In this document: in pieces, positions 11,722 to 21,088 of the stretch
Layout of the letters: every line of letters begins with the position of its first letter
Numbering within the stretch: position 1 is the first letter of the stretch
Assembly (NCBI RefSeq): GCF_017368795.1
Contig: NZ_JAFNLL010000002.1
Span: 248,001 to 312,000, forward strand
Direction: 5' to 3'
Length of the DNA stretch: 64,000 bases
Origin: Arthrobacter cavernae
GTDB lineage: Bacteria; Actinomycetota; Actinomycetes; Actinomycetales; Micrococcaceae
Translations under genes and position numbers: made by a program
The notes under the pieces: model-generated
The model's database searches: none
Seen by the model: the letters and a program-made list of their open reading frames with translations, nothing else
What the model was told of the DNA's origin: nothing

Positions 11722-13392
11722 TCAGTGGAAGAAGTGGCGTGCACCCGTGAAGTACATGGTGATGCCGGCAGCGTTGGCTGCTGCGATGACTTCCTCGTCC
11801 CGGACGGAACCGCCGGGCTGGACCACGGCGCGGACGCCGGCGTCGATGAGGATCTGCAGGCCGTCGGCGAACGGGAAGAACGCGTCGGATGCTGCCACGG
11901 CGCCGCGGGCTCGCTCGGGTGCACCGCTGGCGTCCGTGTTGGAGGCACCGCCGGCGCCTTCGACGTCGGACTCCACCGACACGCCCAGCGTGTTGGCGCG
12001 CTCCACGGCGAGCTTGCAGGAGTCCAGGCGGTTGACCTGGCCCATGCCGATGCCGACTGCAGCGCCGTTGCCGGCCAGCAGGATGGCGTTGGACTTGGCG
12101 GCACGGCAGGCGGTCCAGGCGAAAGCGAGATCGGCCAGGGTGGCGTCGTCGGCAGCTTCGCCGGCGGCGAGGGTCCAGTTGGCGGGGTTGTCGCCGTCGG
12201 CGTCCACCTTGTCGCTCATCTGGACGAGGACGCCGCCGGAGACCTGGCGCATTTCGGCCGGGTAGCGGCCGTAGCCCTCGGGCAGGGCGAGCAGGCGGAT
12301 GTTCTTCTTCTTGGACAGGATCTCCACGGCTTCGGGCTCAAAGTCCGGGGCGATGACAACCTCGGTGAAGATGCCGGCCACGGTGGCGGCCATGGCGGCC
12401 GTGACCGTGCGGTTGGCTGCGATGACGCCGCCGAATGCGGAGACGGGATCGCAGGCGTGGGCTTTGGCGTGGGCGTCGGCGATCGGGTCAGCAGCGTCGG
12501 CGGAAGCAACGGCCACACCGCAGGGGTTGGCGTGCTTGATGATGGCCACGGCGGGCTCCGCGAAGTCGAATGCGGCGCGCAGGGCGGCGTCGGCGTCGAC
12601 GAAGTTGTTGTAGCTCATGGCCTTGCCGTGCAGCTGGTCCGCCTGCGCGATGCCGGCCGGAGCGGCCTTATCCACGTACAGGGCGGCCTGCTGGTGCGGG
12701 TTTTCGCCGTAGCGCAGGGTCTCGGAGCGCTCCAGCGCCAGGCCGGCGTAGGCAGGCCAGTCTATGACGCCGTCGCCGTCTTCATCGAGGAACTGGCTGG
12801 CGGTCCAGGTGGCCACGGCGGTGTCGTACGTGGCAGTGTGGGCGAAGGCCTTCGCGGCCAGGCGGCGGCGGGTCTTCAGGTCAAAGCCACCTTCAGCCGC
12901 GGCGGTGACCACGGCGCCGTAGAAGTTCGGGTCCGTGACGATCGCGACGGCGGCGTGGTTCTTCGCGGCCGAACGCACCATCGCGGGGCCTCCGATGTCG
13001 ATCTGCTCGACGACGTCGTCCTGCGCTGCGCCGGACTTGACGGTCTCGACGAACGGGTAGAGGTTCACCACCACGAGGTCGAAGGGTTCGATCTCCATGG
13101 AGGCCAGGGTCTCCATGTGGGCCGGGACGCGGCGGTCGGCCAGGATGCCGCCGTGGACGCGCGGGTGCAGGGTCTTGACGCGGCCGTCGAGCATTTCCGG
13201 GGAGCCGGTGACTTCTTCGACTTCCTTGACCGGGATGCCGGCGGCGGCGATCTTCTTGGCGGTGGAGCCGGTGGAGACGATGGCGACGCCGGCTGCATGC
13301 AGGCCCTTTGCGAGCTCCTCCAGTCCCGTCTTGTCGTATACCGAGATCAGTGCACGGCGGATGGGAACACGGTCAAGCTGCGTCAGGCTCAC
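11722..13392 (-). CDS. purH: Bifunctional AICAR transformylase / IMP cyclohydrolase
   Basis: This enzyme catalyses the last two steps of de novo IMP synthesis. The N-terminal MGS-like cyclohydrolase domain begins [16 protein letters not shown] and includes [38 protein letters not shown] as separate conserved blocks. The C-terminal transformylase domain includes [14 protein letters not shown] and the KHANPCG block. The length of 556 aa is slightly longer than usual (about 520-530), with a variable insert near the C-terminal end. The start is GTG 13392, with GGAG 7-8 nt upstream. The continuing upstream frame to 13692 covers the divergent kinase gene and is not coding. Confidence 0.96.
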   Translation of the reverse strand: MSLTQLDRVPIRRALISVYDKTGLEELAKGLHAAGVAIVSTGSTAKKIAAAGIPVKEVEEVTGSPEMLDGRVKTLHPRVHGGILADRRVPAHMETLASMEIEPFDLVVVNLYPFVETVKSGAAQDDVVEQIDIGGPAMVRSAAKNHAAVAIVTDPNFYGAVVTAAAEGGFDLKTRRRLAAKAFAHTATYDTAVATWTASQFLDEDGDGVIDWPAYAGLALERSETLRYGENPHQQAALYVDKAAPAGIAQADQLHGKAMSYNNFVDADAALRAAFDFAEPAVAIIKHANPCGVAVASADAADPIADAHAKAHACDPVSAFGGVIAANRTVTAAMAATVAGIFTEVVIAPDFEPEAVEILSKKKNIRLLALPEGYGRYPAEMRQVSGGVLVQMSDKVDADGDNPANWTLAAGEAADDATLADLAFAWTACRAAKSNAILLAGNGAAVGIGMGQVNRLDSCKLAVERANTLGVSVESDVEGAGGASNTDASGAPERARGAVAASDAFFPFADGLQILIDAGVRAVVQPGGSVRDEEVIAAANAAGITMYFTGARHFFH

Positions 13393-13480
13393 AAAAGTCT
13401 CCGTCTTATATCGCGGGATTCCGCGGTTGGTGGGGATAGGCCCAAGTTTATCGTGTTTCGCGCTTGCTCCCGCTTGGGGT

Positions 13481-13545
13481 GCGTTGCGAGGCCCGCTCCA
13501 CGCGCCTCGGGGGCTTCCGGGGACGTAGAGCGGGCCTCGCAACGC
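13481..13545. repeat. 18-bp perfect inverted repeat with 29-nt spacer
   Basis: The arm GCGTTGCGAGGCCCGCTC at 13481-13498 is repeated as its exact reverse complement at 13528-13545. It lies between divergent purH and the amino-sugar kinase, 89 nt before the purH start. It could be a 5'-UTR hairpin, an operator, or a copy of a dispersed palindromic element. Confidence 0.85.
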
Positions 13546-13560
13546 AGGAAAGGCAGGAAG

Positions 13561-13566
13561 TAGGGT
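13561..13566 (+). promoter_or_regulatory. Leaderless-type -10 element for the amino-sugar kinase
   Basis: TAGGGT lies exactly 6 nt before ATG 13573, the geometry of actinobacterial leaderless promoters. A weaker GGCAGGAAG purine stretch further upstream could alternatively be a ribosome site. Confidence 0.5.
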
Positions 13567-13572
13567 TGTGCC

Positions 13573-14520
13573 ATGGAAGCCACAGCAGTCGTCCTGGTTG
13601 CCGACGTCGGCAAGAGCCGTTGCCGCGTCGAGCTGCGCAGCGGGAGCGAAATCATCGGGACCGCGGACCAGCACGGCATCCCCGGAGTGCACCTCGAGGA
13701 CGGCGCGCGCACCGCCTTTGCGCTCCTGCTGGACACCGTTTCGATGCTTCCGCCCGGGCTCCCCATCAGCACGCTCACGGGGATCGGCGCCGCCGTCGCT
13801 GGCGTGGAGGCGTCCGCGGAGAACTCACGCGAGCTGGCCCGGCTGCTCACGGAACGCTTCAGTGTCCCCGCCGCGGTCCTCTCCGATGCCACCGCCGCAC
13901 AGCTCGGCGCCCTGCAGGGCGCGGCGGGGACCATCCTGATTGTGGGCACCGGGGCAGTGGCCTTTCGCTTCGACGACGCCGGCACCCTCCACCGCGCCGA
14001 CGGCTGGGGTCCGTTGCTGGGCGACCGCGGCAGCGGCCGCTGGATCGGCCAGCAGGGTCTGCAGGCGGTCCTGCAGGCGCACGACGGCGGCCCGGCCACA
14101 ACGCTGCTGGCCGCGGCCGGCGCGCTGGTCGAGTCCCCCGAAATGCTGCCCGCCTGGCTGGCCGGTTCCGACAACCCCGCCCGGACCATGGCGCGTTTCG
14201 CCCCGCTGGTGCTGCACGCCGCGGAGGCGGGCGACGCCGTCGCGCGCGGAATCGTGGACGAGGCCTGCGGCATTCTGACCCGGACCGTGGTGCGGGCCGC
14301 AGGGGAGGCGTCCGCCGCCGAACGGCGCGTGGCGCTGCTCGGCGGAGTGGTCGGCTCTGCGTTCTTCGCAGGCCTCTTGCGGAACTCCCTCGCTTCGGCT
14401 GGGATTGAGGTGGTGGCGGCCCTGGGCGATGGCCTGGACGGCGCCGCCCTCGCTGCGACGCGCCGCGGGCTCCTGCAGGAAAGGTACATCCACCGTGACG
14501 GAACAAACTGGCCCGACTAG
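13573..14520 (+). CDS. N-acetylglucosamine/N-acetylmuramate kinase, BadF/BadG ATPase family
   Basis: A 315-aa ASKHA-fold sugar kinase. Visible motifs are the phosphate-1 loop [14 protein letters not shown], the phosphate-2 region [15 protein letters not shown] with [16 protein letters not shown], and the adenosine loop [13 protein letters not shown]. This matches BcrAD_BadFG-type kinases, which include eukaryotic-like GlcNAc kinase and clostridial MurK. It overlaps murQ by 26 nt. That context supports phosphorylation of a cell-wall amino sugar (MurNAc and/or GlcNAc) before MurQ cleaves the lactyl ether. Substrate is inferred from the neighbour. Confidence 0.82.
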   Translation: MEATAVVLVADVGKSRCRVELRSGSEIIGTADQHGIPGVHLEDGARTAFALLLDTVSMLPPGLPISTLTGIGAAVAGVEASAENSRELARLLTERFSVPAAVLSDATAAQLGALQGAAGTILIVGTGAVAFRFDDAGTLHRADGWGPLLGDRGSGRWIGQQGLQAVLQAHDGGPATTLLAAAGALVESPEMLPAWLAGSDNPARTMARFAPLVLHAAEAGDAVARGIVDEACGILTRTVVRAAGEASAAERRVALLGGVVGSAFFAGLLRNSLASAGIEVVAALGDGLDGAALAATRRGLLQERYIHRDGTNWPD

Positions 14521-15475
14521 CGACCCCACAGGCGAAGCACCCGGCGAAGGGCCCGACCGGCTCGAGGGGCTGCGCACCGTGCTCGCGGGGCTGCAGACCG
14601 AGGCCGCCGCACCCGGCCTGAGCGAGCTGGACATCATGGGCACCGAGGAACTCGTGGCCGCGATGAACGCGCACAACAGCGGGGTTCCCGCCGCCGTCGA
14701 GCGGGCCAGCGAGCAGATCGCGAAAACGGTCGACGCCGTGGCGGAGCGGCTCGCGCGCGGCGGCCGGCTGTTCTACGTGGGAGCCGGCACGGCCGGGCGC
14801 TTGGGCGTGCTCGACGCGAGCGAATGCCCGCCCACCTTCGGCACTCCCCCGGGGCTCGTCGTCGGGCTCATCGCCGGCGGCCCGCAAGCCATCCAGAAGC
14901 CGGTGGAATACGCCGAGGACAATGCCACGTCCGGTGCGCGGGACCTGCACGACGCCGGGATCGGCGAGGCGGACGCCGTCGTCGGGATTTCGGCGTCGGG
15001 CCGCACGCCCTACGTGATCGGCGCGCTCGAGGAGGCCCGGAGCAAGGGGGCGTTCACGGCGTCGCTGGCGTGCAATCCCGGCTCGGCCATCAGCCATCTG
15101 GCGGATGTCGCCATCGAGGTGGTGGTGGGTCCCGAGTTCGTGGCCGGTTCCACCCGGCTCAACGCCGGCACCGCGCAGAAGCTGGTGCTCAACATGATCA
15201 GCACCCTCACCATGGTGAAGCTCGGTAAGACCTACGGCAACCTCATGGTGGATCTGCGGGCCACGAACGACAAGCTGCTCGCGCGTTCCCAGCGGACGGT
15301 GCAGCACGCCACCGGGGTCGACACGCACGAGGCCACGAAGGCGCTCGACGCCGTGGGCGGCTCGGTCAAGGCCGCCATCCTGGTGCTCCTGACGGGGATC
15401 GAGCCCGGCCAGGCCAAGGGTGCGCTGGACGAGGCCGGCGGATTCCTCCGGAAAGCGATAGAAAACCATCGCTGA
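14495..15475 (+). CDS. murQ: N-acetylmuramic acid 6-phosphate etherase
   Basis: MurQ splits MurNAc 6-phosphate into GlcNAc 6-phosphate and D-lactate in peptidoglycan recycling. The 326-aa protein shows the SIS-domain signature FYVGAGTAGRLGVLDASECPPTF (given here as adjacent blocks around residues 90-112), the motif VVGISASGRTPYV, and NMISTLTMVKLGKTYGNLM. The start is GTG 14495 inside the kinase gene, with CAGGAAAGG about 10 nt before it. The upstream open frame overlaps the kinase and is not family-like. Co-translation with the kinase is likely. Confidence 0.95.
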   Translation: MTEQTGPTSDPTGEAPGEGPDRLEGLRTVLAGLQTEAAAPGLSELDIMGTEELVAAMNAHNSGVPAAVERASEQIAKTVDAVAERLARGGRLFYVGAGTAGRLGVLDASECPPTFGTPPGLVVGLIAGGPQAIQKPVEYAEDNATSGARDLHDAGIGEADAVVGISASGRTPYVIGALEEARSKGAFTASLACNPGSAISHLADVAIEVVVGPEFVAGSTRLNAGTAQKLVLNMISTLTMVKLGKTYGNLMVDLRATNDKLLARSQRTVQHATGVDTHEATKALDAVGGSVKAAILVLLTGIEPGQAKGALDEAGGFLRKAIENHR

Positions 15476-15510
15476 CACATCCTGCGCCTAAGGTTTATGC
15501 AGGAGGGGAA

Positions 15511-16863
15511 ATGAATACGTACACAACCGTGCCCAGCGGCGAACATGTGGTGCAGGAACTGCCGTGGCGGTGGAAGGTCCAGGGCAAGATCTTCCTGATC
15601 GGCGGCCTGGGCTTCATGTTCGACGCCTGGGACGTGACGCTCAACGGGATCCTGATTCCCCTTTTATCCAAGCACTGGTCTCTACAGCCCGCCGACGCCG
15701 CCTGGATCGGCACGGCCAACCTGATCGGCATGGCGCTGGGCGCCTTCGCCTGGGGCACCATCGCGGACACCATCGGGCGCAAGATGGCGTTCACGGCCAC
15801 CCTCCTGATTTTCTCCATCTTCACGGTGCTCGGTGCGCTGGCCCCGGACATCGTGTGGTTCTGCGTCTTCCGCTTCATGGCCGGCTTCGGCCTGGGCGGC
15901 TGCATCCCCGTGGACTATGCGCTGGTGGGCGAATTCACCCCCCGCAAGCAGCGCGGCAAGGTGCTGACGGCCATGGACGGATGGTGGCCGGTGGGCGCTG
16001 CCCTGTGCGGCTTCGTCTCGGCCGGACTGGTGGCGGCCTTCGCCGACTGGCGGCTCACCATGCTGGTCATGGTGCTGCCGGCCCTGCTGGTGTTCTGGGT
16101 GCGCCGCAGCGTGCCCGAGTCCCCGCTGTTCCTGATCCGCAAGGGCCGCCGGAATGAGGCCGCCGAGGTGATCGACGGCCTGGTCCGCGCCACCGGCGCC
16201 GAACCGCGCGCCTACAGCCTGCCCGAACCCCAGGACGTGCCGCGCCTCTCTGCCGGCAGCGTCTGGGGCCAGTTGCGCCGCGTCTGGCAGTTCAACTGGA
16301 AGATCACGACGGCGGCCTGGGCTTTGTTCTTCAGCATCCTCTTGGTCTACTACCTGTCCCTGACCTGGATGCCGAGAATCCTGATCGGCGCCGGCTTCGA
16401 GGAGTACAAAGCCTTCCTGACCACGGCAGGCATGGCGGCCGTGGGCCTGCTGGGCGTAGTGGTGGCCGCGCTGCTCGTGGAACAGGTGGGCCGCAAGTGG
16501 GTCCTGGCCATCACCGGGCCGCTATCCGCCGTCACCCTGGTGATTGTGGCGTTCGTGGTGGACATCCCGACGGCCGCGGTGTTCTGGCTGCTCGTGTTCG
16601 GCTTCGTGGTGCAGGTGGCCATCCCGGTGCTGTACGCCTACGTGTCCGAGCTCTACCCCACCGAGCTGCGCGGCTCCGGCTTCGGCTGGGCCTCCACGTT
16701 CTCGCGGATCGGGGCAGGCCTGGGGCCGCTGGTGTTCGCCTCGTACTTCTGGCCCGAGCTCGGCCTGGCCACGTCCTTTGCCCTCGCGGGCGGGCTGGTC
16801 CTGCTCGCCGTGCTGTGGATGGCGTTCTTCTCCCCGGAGACCAAGCAGCGCGAGCTCGGTTGA
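15511..16863 (+). CDS. MFS transporter, sugar porter / aromatic acid symporter-like
   Basis: A 450-aa transporter with twelve predicted helices. It has the MFS loop 2-3 motif GTIADTIGRKMAF, its second-half counterpart near VEQVGRKWVLA, and the YVSELYPTELRGSGFGW motif common to sugar-porter and SV2-like members. A clear AGGAGGGGAA site precedes ATG 15511. It lies 35 nt after murQ on the same strand, so it probably belongs to the same operon and may import an amino sugar or muropeptide breakdown product. Substrate is inference only. Confidence 0.85.
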   Translation: MNTYTTVPSGEHVVQELPWRWKVQGKIFLIGGLGFMFDAWDVTLNGILIPLLSKHWSLQPADAAWIGTANLIGMALGAFAWGTIADTIGRKMAFTATLLIFSIFTVLGALAPDIVWFCVFRFMAGFGLGGCIPVDYALVGEFTPRKQRGKVLTAMDGWWPVGAALCGFVSAGLVAAFADWRLTMLVMVLPALLVFWVRRSVPESPLFLIRKGRRNEAAEVIDGLVRATGAEPRAYSLPEPQDVPRLSAGSVWGQLRRVWQFNWKITTAAWALFFSILLVYYLSLTWMPRILIGAGFEEYKAFLTTAGMAAVGLLGVVVAALLVEQVGRKWVLAITGPLSAVTLVIVAFVVDIPTAAVFWLLVFGFVVQVAIPVLYAYVSELYPTELRGSGFGWASTFSRIGAGLGPLVFASYFWPELGLATSFALAGGLVLLAVLWMAFFSPETKQRELG

Positions 16864-16874
16864 GCGGGGGCTGC

Positions 16875-17438
16875 CTACTCCGCGGCGAGCTGCGCCAAGG
16901 TGGAGAGCAGCAGGCGCCGCTCCACCACCTTGATGCGTTCGTGCAGGGTATCCTCGGTGTCGTCGGGCTCAACAACCACGGCTTCCTGGGCGATGATGGG
17001 GCCGGTGTCCACGCCGGCGTCGGCCCAGTGCACGGTGCAGCCGGTGACCTTCACACCGTAGGCCATGGCATCGCGGACGCCGTGGGCGCCGGGGAAGGCC
17101 GGCAGCAGGGCCGGGTGGGTGTTGAGGTACTTGCCGTTGAAGGCATCGATGAAGTCCGCGCTGACGATCCTCATGAAACCGGAGGACACCACCACGTCCG
17201 GGCTGTAGGACGCCACTTTTTCCGTCAGCGCCGTGTCCCATTCAGCGCGCGTGGGGAACGAGTTGAAGTTCACCACGAACGTTTCCAGCCCGGCCTCGTC
17301 GGACCGCTCCACGCCGTAGGTGTCCGGACGGTCTGCGCCCACCGCCGCGATGTCGACGTCCAGCTCACCGGACTTCACGGCGTCGATGACGGACTGGAGA
17401 TTGGAACCGGTGCCGGAGACGAGGACAACTATGCGCAT
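16875..17438 (-). CDS. purN: Phosphoribosylglycinamide formyltransferase
   Basis: PurN transfers a formyl group from 10-formyl-THF to GAR in purine synthesis. The 187-aa protein begins MRIVVLVSGTGSNLQSVIDAV. Active-site landmarks are ISADFID-like VSADFIDAFNGKYLNTHPALLPAFPGAHG (asparagine and histidine in the N-x-HP-x-LLP block) and the later VHWADAGVDTGPII. The promoter appears leaderless, with TAAGCT 6 nt before the ATG. Purine genes are split here: purH lies 3.5 kb away on the same strand, separated by the divergent murQ cluster. Confidence 0.95.
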   Translation of the reverse strand: MRIVVLVSGTGSNLQSVIDAVKSGELDVDIAAVGADRPDTYGVERSDEAGLETFVVNFNSFPTRAEWDTALTEKVASYSPDVVVSSGFMRIVSADFIDAFNGKYLNTHPALLPAFPGAHGVRDAMAYGVKVTGCTVHWADAGVDTGPIIAQEAVVVEPDDTEDTLHERIKVVERRLLLSTLAQLAAE

Positions 17439-17444
17439 TGCACT

Positions 17445-17450
17445 AGCTTA
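17445..17450 (-). promoter_or_regulatory. Leaderless-type -10 element for purN
   Basis: On the minus strand the sequence reads TAAGCT, 6 nt, ATG (purN start at 17438). No Shine-Dalgarno sequence is present. It lies back to back with a plus-strand -10 at 17464-17469. Confidence 0.5.
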
Positions 17451-17463
17451 TGGTCGGCTCGCG

Positions 17464-17469
17464 TAGGCT
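17464..17469 (+). promoter_or_regulatory. Leaderless-type -10 element for the small membrane protein
   Basis: TAGGCT is followed by 7 nt and ATG 17477, with no ribosome-binding site. The two divergent start codons are only 38 bp apart. Confidence 0.5.
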
Positions 17470-17476
17470 GGAAAAC

Positions 17477-17899
17477 ATGAATCCCGACGGCGGCCCCCGG
17501 CCGAGCCAGCACCCGCTCAGCGAAGCAGCCAAATCCACCCTGGCCATGACCCAGAGGCTCTTCCGGATCTTCCTGCTGACGGTGCTGGGATCGTTCTTCG
17601 TTTTCTCGCTCAACGTCAGCTACGTGTGGCTGAGCGCCATCCTGACGTTGGCCGGCGGCGTGCTGGGCGTGGTGGTCCTGGTCCGCACAGTGAAGCTCAA
17701 GCAGCCGCGGCTGGTGCTGTTCGGCACCATCTCCGGGCTGGTGGTGGTGGCCGTGATGACCCTGCTCGTCGTGACCACGCTGCTCTTCTACAAGCAAGTG
17801 GTCACGTACCAGGACTGCGCCCGTGGCGCCCTGACGGAATCGGCCAAGACGCAGTGCACCACCGAGCTCGAAAAGTCGATGCCCGGCCAGCTGCGCTGA
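17477..17899 (+). CDS. Small three-helix membrane protein of unknown function
   Basis: A 140-aa protein with a Pro-rich cytoplasmic N-terminus and three hydrophobic segments (about residues 30-52, 54-74 and 84-107). The C-terminal tail outside the membrane has two Cys residues (DCARG and KTQCTTE) that could pair. I do not recognise a named family. It sits between purN and the DUF6350 gene, divergent from purN. The start at ATG 17477 is supported by a leaderless -10 element; an ATG at 17450 would overlap it. Confidence 0.7.
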   Translation: MNPDGGPRPSQHPLSEAAKSTLAMTQRLFRIFLLTVLGSFFVFSLNVSYVWLSAILTLAGGVLGVVVLVRTVKLKQPRLVLFGTISGLVVVAVMTLLVVTTLLFYKQVVTYQDCARGALTESAKTQCTTELEKSMPGQLR

Positions 17900-17949
17900 A
17901 CCGCGCCAGGCTGCACTGACCCTGAAAAGCCCGAGGTGACCTTCCCGCC

Positions 17950-19287
17950 TCAGGCGCGGTCGGCGTCGTGCACTGCAGCGTCCAGGTCCGCTTCCCGCAG
18001 CTTCTGCCGGTGTTCCAGCCAGGGTCCTGCCGCGTAGCCGATCACGACGCCGATGCCCACCTCGGCGGCCACCCAGACGGCCGTCCACAGCGGGTCCGGG
18101 CCGATTTCCGTGAGGCGGCCGATGCCGGCGGAGCCGCGGGCGATCCACGCGAGGGCGCCGCTCAGCAGGCCGGCAGACGCGCCGATCAGCACGCCGAGGA
18201 CCACGGTCGACGCCGCGGCGGTGAACCAGCGCGCCTTGACCTTGATGGAGAGCCATTCGTCGAAGTGGTTCTCGCCTGCGCGCAGGAACCACCAGCCGGC
18301 CAGGACGCCGGCCACCACCGGCAGCGCGAGGGCCATGCCGCCGAGATCGAGCTGCCCGGCCGGCAACGCGCCGAACACCGGGACGGCAGGCAAGGGCCCG
18401 ACGGCGGTGCCCAGCGGTCCGGCGTGCGAGCCGACCCCGAGCGAGAAGCCGGCGCCGGAGGACCAGGCCAGGGTGAAGACCACAAGGTTGGGCAGGAAGC
18501 CGAGCTGCGCGATGGTCAGCACGGCACCGCCCAAGGCGCCGGCCTTGAGGCCCTCGTAGACGGCGATGATGTCCGTCCAGTGGATCACGAGGTCCACCGT
18601 GAGGAGCAGTGCCGCGAGCGAGAGCGCGGCCATCAGGGCCACGAACCCTGCCATGGCGGCCGAACCCAGGTACGAGCCGGCCCAGCGCGAATGCTGGCTG
18701 GTGCGCGCAAGCCACGCGACGGCGTCGACGCCGATCAGCCGGCTCCAGGAACCTGCCTCGCGGCGGGCGCCGATCACCATGCCCAGGCCGAAGGAGATCA
18801 GCGGCAGGCTCATGGCGTACAGGAGGTTGATGGAGATATCTGAGGTGCGGCAGATGAAGGCGGTGGCGGCGCCGAAGGCCGAATACACCAGCAAGGCGCC
18901 CAGGAAGGCCTGCCAGAGCTGGTCCGTGTATGAGGCCCTGGCCAGGCGGCGGCCGGCCCGCCAGGCCAGCAGGAACGGGATGAGGGTGAGTCCCAGCGGG
19001 ATCAGGGACAGCAGCCCGGTGCCGGACTGGCCGGCCGTGCCGAGGCCGGCGTTGGCCGAGGCCAGATGCAGGGGGACGCCGTGAATGAGCAGCCAGGCCT
19101 GCCCCGCCAGGCGGGCCAGGGAATCGACGTTGCGGTTCTGGAAGCCGTCGGTCACCCAGACCCCCACCAGGGGCAGGACCACAATGAGGGCGGAGATGAT
19201 GACTGCCTGCGCGGATTCGAAGGCCCCCTGGAGCCACAGGGGCATCGGGATTCCATGGTTTCCGGTCTGATCAGCGCGCAGTTTCAT
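17950..19287 (-). CDS. DUF6350 family polytopic membrane protein
   Basis: A 445-aa protein with many hydrophobic helices (about ten) and a short soluble C-terminus. Features include GVWVTDGFQNRNVDSLARLAG after the first helix and a repeated TEIGPDPLW/GYAAGPWLEH region near the end. It matches the DUF6350 family that usually precedes purN and purH in Micrococcaceae and Streptomyces; function is unknown. ATG 19287 has AGGA 4-5 nt upstream. ATG 19245 is an alternative. Confidence 0.8.
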   Translation of the reverse strand: MKLRADQTGNHGIPMPLWLQGAFESAQAVIISALIVVLPLVGVWVTDGFQNRNVDSLARLAGQAWLLIHGVPLHLASANAGLGTAGQSGTGLLSLIPLGLTLIPFLLAWRAGRRLARASYTDQLWQAFLGALLVYSAFGAATAFICRTSDISINLLYAMSLPLISFGLGMVIGARREAGSWSRLIGVDAVAWLARTSQHSRWAGSYLGSAAMAGFVALMAALSLAALLLTVDLVIHWTDIIAVYEGLKAGALGGAVLTIAQLGFLPNLVVFTLAWSSGAGFSLGVGSHAGPLGTAVGPLPAVPVFGALPAGQLDLGGMALALPVVAGVLAGWWFLRAGENHFDEWLSIKVKARWFTAAASTVVLGVLIGASAGLLSGALAWIARGSAGIGRLTEIGPDPLWTAVWVAAEVGIGVVIGYAAGPWLEHRQKLREADLDAAVHDADRA

Positions 19288-19398
19288 CGTGTCCTATCGT
19301 GCCACGCTTTCCGCGCTGCCCCTCCGGCCGCCCCAGAGCTTTTTCGATAAAGCAGACGTAAAATTGGAGTGTTCGCAATAGGTGGATGGAGGGTACAC

Positions 19399-19860
19399 AT
19401 GTCTACCGCAGCTCCACATGCACACGGCGTTCACTTCGGACGTCTCGACATCCAGAACGTCGGCATGGGCGTAGGTATTCTGATGATCGTGGTGGGTGTT
19501 CTCGGATTCGTTCCGGGCATCACCATGCAGTACGGGGAATTGCAGTTCCTCGGGCCTGATTCGCACGCAATGTTCCTGGGACTGTTCCAGGTGTCCATGC
19601 TGCTCAACATTGTGCAGCTGGCCATCGGCGCAACAGGCTGGGCCATGTCCCGCACCGGGACGGGCGCGCGGAATTTCCTGATGGCCTTCGGGGCCCTGTA
19701 CATCGTGCTCAGCGTGTACGGACTCAGTGTCCCAGTGGATTCGGCGGCCAACTTCCTGTCGCTGAACGCTGCTGGCAACTGGACGCACATGGTACTGGGC
19801 GTTCTGATGATCGCCGCCGGCTGGATGTTTTCACGGCATCTGGCTGACGAGAAGAAATAG
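19399..19860 (+). CDS. DUF4383 family membrane protein
   Basis: A 153-aa protein with four helices. The first carries GVGILMIVVGVLGFVPGIT, followed by AMFLGLFQVSMLLNIVQLAIGATGWAM and the DSAANFLSLN block, the family pattern of DUF4383. Function is unknown. ATG 19399 follows GGATGGAGGG with a 5-nt spacer, which decides the start over the upstream frame beginning 19369. Confidence 0.85.
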   Translation: MSTAAPHAHGVHFGRLDIQNVGMGVGILMIVVGVLGFVPGITMQYGELQFLGPDSHAMFLGLFQVSMLLNIVQLAIGATGWAMSRTGTGARNFLMAFGALYIVLSVYGLSVPVDSAANFLSLNAAGNWTHMVLGVLMIAAGWMFSRHLADEKK

Positions 19861-20041
19861 ACCCGGATCAAGGCAGACCGGGATTCCAGGAGCGGCCAAT
19901 GGATGAGACTCACAGCGATTCTGAATAGTCGTAACCAGTGGCTGGTGCAGTCCTGCTGACAAATTTGCAGGGGGCTGCGCCAGCCTTCTTTGTGTCCGGC
20001 GGTTTGCCTTATGGTGAGTGCCCGACGGCGGGTGGCCGGGT

Positions 20042-21088
20042 TCAGCGGTCCGGCACCACAAGCTCGGCGCTGGTCACGTACTCCATGGCCTTGATGAACT
20101 CCGGCTGGCCGGCCCGCGCGTAGGCTTCTTCTTCGCTCAGTGCCGCGACCCGGCAGTGGATCCACCAGAGGTTCCCGAAGGGATCCCGGACCCGGCCCAC
20201 CTTTTCTCCCCAAAACATCTCCGTCATGTTCGTCACCGCCGTGGCACCCGCGGCAAGCGCAGCCGCAAAGGTGGCGTCGCCGTCGTCGACGTAGACGCGG
20301 AGAAACGCCGGCGTCGGGGGCCAGTCCCGGCGGGAGTCGAACGCGAGGACGTTGGAATCGCCGATGCGGGCCTCTGCGTGCCCGATCGATCCGTCCTCCA
20401 TGGGAACGCGGAAGGCCTCCTGGGCGCCGAAGGCCGCGGTGATGAAGTCGAGGACGCCTGCGGTGCTGTGGGAGATGATCCAGGGTTCAACTGAGCGGTA
20501 GCCCGCCGGGACCGCGGTGACTCCCGCCGCCCGTTTGATTGGAGCCATCGTGCGGACCAGTTCGGGACCGTCGTCCGGGTTGTTCGGCTGGCCCGTCATG
20601 TGCCGGTGGAGGGAGTCGATGGCGTACTCCATGCCCGCAGCGTATTCCGGAGCCTGCCAGCGGCGGCCGGCCTCTTCCTCGCTGACGTCCTCCATGTGGG
20701 ACATGATCCACCAGACATTCCCCAGCGGGTCCTGGATGCGCGCGCCGCGGTCGCCCCAGGCGCTGTTGTCCAGCACCGAAACTGTGGTGGCACCCGCGGA
20801 GAGGGCGGCGTGGAAGGCGGCATCGGCGTCGTCGACGTACACGCGAAGGTACGACGGCGTGGCGGGCCAATGCGGCCGGGCGTCGAAGGCGAGGACTACT
20901 GAATCGCCGAGGCGCGCTTCCGCGTGCCCGATGGTTCCGTCCTCGCCCACCACGCGGTCGATCTCCTGCGCGCCGAATGCCACGGAGATGAATTCGAAGA
21001 GGGCCTTGGTGTCCCGGGTGATGAGCCAAGGGCTGACGCTGGAGTAGCCGTCCGGAACTGTGCTGATGGTGGGGTCTGCCGCGGTCAT
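20042..21088 (-). CDS. Tandem VOC (glyoxalase/PhnB-like) protein
   Basis: A 348-aa protein made of two homologous halves. Both halves carry VPxGYxSVxPW(L/I)I, then FGAQE, EDGxIGHAEARxGDSxVLAFD, LRVYVDDxDAxF, AGAT and DPxGNxWWI. The first half starts near residue 12 and the second near 190. This is a duplicated PhnB/DUF1428-like fold of the vicinal oxygen chelate superfamily; the reaction is unknown. A GAGGA site lies 7 nt before ATG 21088. Confidence 0.85.
   Translation of the reverse strand: MTAADPTISTVPDGYSSVSPWLITRDTKALFEFISVAFGAQEIDRVVGEDGTIGHAEARLGDSVVLAFDARPHWPATPSYLRVYVDDADAAFHAALSAGATTVSVLDNSAWGDRGARIQDPLGNVWWIMSHMEDVSEEEAGRRWQAPEYAAGMEYAIDSLHRHMTGQPNNPDDGPELVRTMAPIKRAAGVTAVPAGYRSVEPWIISHSTAGVLDFITAAFGAQEAFRVPMEDGSIGHAEARIGDSNVLAFDSRRDWPPTPAFLRVYVDDGDATFAAALAAGATAVTNMTEMFWGEKVGRVRDPFGNLWWIHCRVAALSEEEAYARAGQPEFIKAMEYVTSAELVVPDR

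Noticed and set aside
11725..13563. 612-codon open frame on the plus strand opposite purH
   Set aside because: Antisense shadow of purH with repetitive Gly/Val/Asp composition.
17429..19237. 602-codon minus-strand frame overlapping the DUF6350 gene
   Set aside because: Arg/Gly/Pro-rich alternate frame; the DUF6350 frame has membrane helices and family pattern.
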